From assembly GCA_963825405.1 (NCBI GenBank), contig CAWGTB010000006.1, positions 62,001 through 126,000 of the forward strand: 64,000 nucleotides of DNA. Direction: 5' to 3'. Of this stretch, positions 63,197-64,000 are shown in pieces (the first letter of the stretch is position 1; the number at the start of each line of letters is the position of its first letter). Below the pieces are notes generated by a model. The model saw only the letters and a program-made list of their open reading frames with translations, was not told the DNA's origin and ran no database searches. This stretch comes from JACPNO01 sp963825405. GTDB taxonomy: Bacteria > Acidobacteriota > Terriglobia > Bryobacterales > Bryobacteraceae. The translations under genes were made by a program, and so were the position numbers.

Positions 63197-63543
63197 CTGC
63201 CGACGCCATTCCGGCCTTGCTGGATCTCCCCGAGCCAGACGTGCGCTGTAACACGCTCCCACAGATCAATCGCCTCTTCTGGTATTTGCGTCTCGGTTAG
63301 CCCGCGTATTGCGGCCTCGAATTTTTCCTCAAAGACAAACCTGTGACCCTCCACGATGAACCGCGCTTCGGCCAGGTCTGACGCGGCGGTTATTACCATC
63401 TCCGCGATTTGATCCTGCTCCTCATAAAGCAGGCCCACTGGTTCCCGGTGGCCGCTCCACTCAAGAACCGTCTCGCGGATCTCGATTACGCGCGCGCGGT
63501 GTACAGCCCACGGATCGATGGGATTTGGTTTTTCGTCAGCCAC
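63193..63543 (-). CDS. Island hypothetical protein
   Basis: 116 residues, start MADEKPNPIDPWAVHRARV. Acidic and helical (GLLYEEQDQIAEMVITAASDLAEARFIVEG). No membrane segment or known motif. It overlaps the next gene by 4 bases and would be co-transcribed with it and probably the integrase. Confidence 0.6.
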   Translation of the reverse strand: MADEKPNPIDPWAVHRARVIEIRETVLEWSGHREPVGLLYEEQDQIAEMVITAASDLAEARFIVEGHRFVFEEKFEAAIRGLTETQIPEEAIDLWERVTAHVWLGEIQQGRNGVGR

Positions 63544-63607
63544 CAGCGTTCTTTCGCCGGCGTCAGGGTTGGACTACAATGGAAGGCGATCAAGCGGTTC
63601 CACTGCG

Positions 63608-63632
63608 GCCCGGCCTGAGTGCCGGGCTTTTT
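63608..63632 (+). terminator. Intrinsic terminator-like hairpin
   Basis: Perfect 7-bp GC stem (63608-63614 with 63621-63627), 6-base loop and T5 run, oriented rightward. No rightward gene precedes it, so it may end a short RNA starting after a TACAAT near 63570, or block read-through into the next gene's 3' end. Confidence 0.5.
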
Positions 63633-63855
63633 ATTTGCCTGCCGTTTTGCCGCCGCGCTTTTCCTTTGGCGGTTCCTTCGGCGCCAACTTTCGCTCTAAG
63701 GCTTCGGTCAGCAGCCACTTAATAGCCTGTGCGCGCGTGGCGAAGCGGTGGCGAAACCGGAAATCTTCCAGCTTTATCAACAATTCCGGGTCCACCACAA
63801 AATTCAACAACTTAGGCATCGTGTCCGTAGCGTAGCTGAGTTCTTGTGCTTGCAT
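63631..63855 (-). CDS. Small ribbon-helix-helix-like protein
   Basis: 74 residues from ATG 63855 (alternatives 63819 and, less likely, 63996). The centre, LLNFVVDPELLIKLEDFRF to RAQAIKWLLTEAL, fits the strand-helix-helix pattern of CopG/Arc-type DNA-binding proteins; the tail is Lys/Pro-rich (KEPPKEKRGGK). Likely a small regulator of the island. Faces a divergent gene at the window edge. Confidence 0.6.
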   Translation of the reverse strand: MQAQELSYATDTMPKLLNFVVDPELLIKLEDFRFRHRFATRAQAIKWLLTEALERKLAPKEPPKEKRGGKTAGK

Positions 63856-63940
63856 ACCTTCAATGATATACCGGCCTTTCCGCGCAATCAATACAATTAG
63901 GCATTGCACTATATATTGCGCAAGATGTATGATTCTACCC

Positions 63941-64000
63941 ATGCGCGAGCGCCTTCTAGCTTTTCTCATCATCCTGTGCCTCGTCATTCTTGGCATTCAG
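63941..64000 (+). CDS. Start of an exported or membrane protein (cut by window edge)
   Basis: ATG at 63941 followed by MRERLLAFLIILCLVILGIQ, a basic start and one hydrophobic stretch, so a signal peptide or membrane anchor. The rest lies outside the window. Confidence 0.45.
   Translation, partial: MRERLLAFLIILCLVILGIQ

Overview
This is a high-GC (about 60%) bacterial chromosome segment, most likely from an acidobacterium of the Solibacter/Bryobacter type. That placement is inferred from gene content: two Oar-like TonB-dependent receptors with an N-terminal carboxypeptidase-regulatory domain, two MacB/FtsX-like permeases of the acidobacterial orphan type (one in an operon with PadR), a PEGA/TonB protein, many exported peptidases and hydrolases, and frequent GTG/TTG starts. 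No rRNA operon or CRISPR array is visible.

Layout. 0-9.4 kb: end of an M16 peptidase, an aminotransferase, ispG (opposite strand), an exported metallo-beta-lactamase, an M28 peptidase, a Cys-rich exported protein, a TonB receptor, a cytochrome c'-like protein and a membrane-anchored sugar-binding protein. 9.4-14.3 kb: housekeeping block ftsY-ribD-ribE, a DHH phosphoesterase and an MFS carrier. 14.3-25 kb: a second TonB receptor, an M14 peptidase, a TIM-barrel isomerase and a class V aminotransferase on the minus strand, divergent from a Tat-exported small subunit plus GMC oxidoreductase, then an SDR. 25-34.8 kb: a TPR/degenerate-ATPase protein, an APC permease-aminotransferase pair, a multi-receiver/HPt protein, mtgA and an exported hydrolase. 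34.8-39.8 kb: signalling operon of a four-PAS histidine kinase, a stand-alone receiver, a receiver-MinD/CpaE fusion and GDP-mannose dehydratase. 40-43 kb: PadR-permease operon. 43-47.8 kb: accessory segment with an S1/P1 nuclease, a hydrolase, a GlsB-like protein and a di-haem oxidoreductase, ending at a tRNA-Arg. 48-59.9 kb: PEGA/TonB, VWA, MoxR ATPase, LolA-like protein, a Gfo/Idh oxidoreductase convergent with a sodium:solute symporter, a second permease and a secreted protein. 60-64 kb: accessory region at a partial tRNA-Cys gene, with a CDF transporter, a barrel-like protein, a tyrosine integrase and unknown island genes.

Two features stand out. First, both tRNA genes look like integration sites: imperfect copies of the 3' end of tRNA-Arg and of tRNA-Cys lie 1.4-1.7 kb away with passenger genes between, and an integrase or integrase fragment sits next to each. 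Second, the convergent 3' ends of the Gfo/Idh and symporter genes have been tandemly duplicated, with a membrane-protein gene in one copy and a long hairpin in the other.

Caution: about 20 genes, including the normally essential ispG and ribD, are broken by single-base frame changes. The pattern suggests uncorrected assembly indels rather than mass pseudogenisation, so coordinates for these genes span all their frames and exact break points are approximate.
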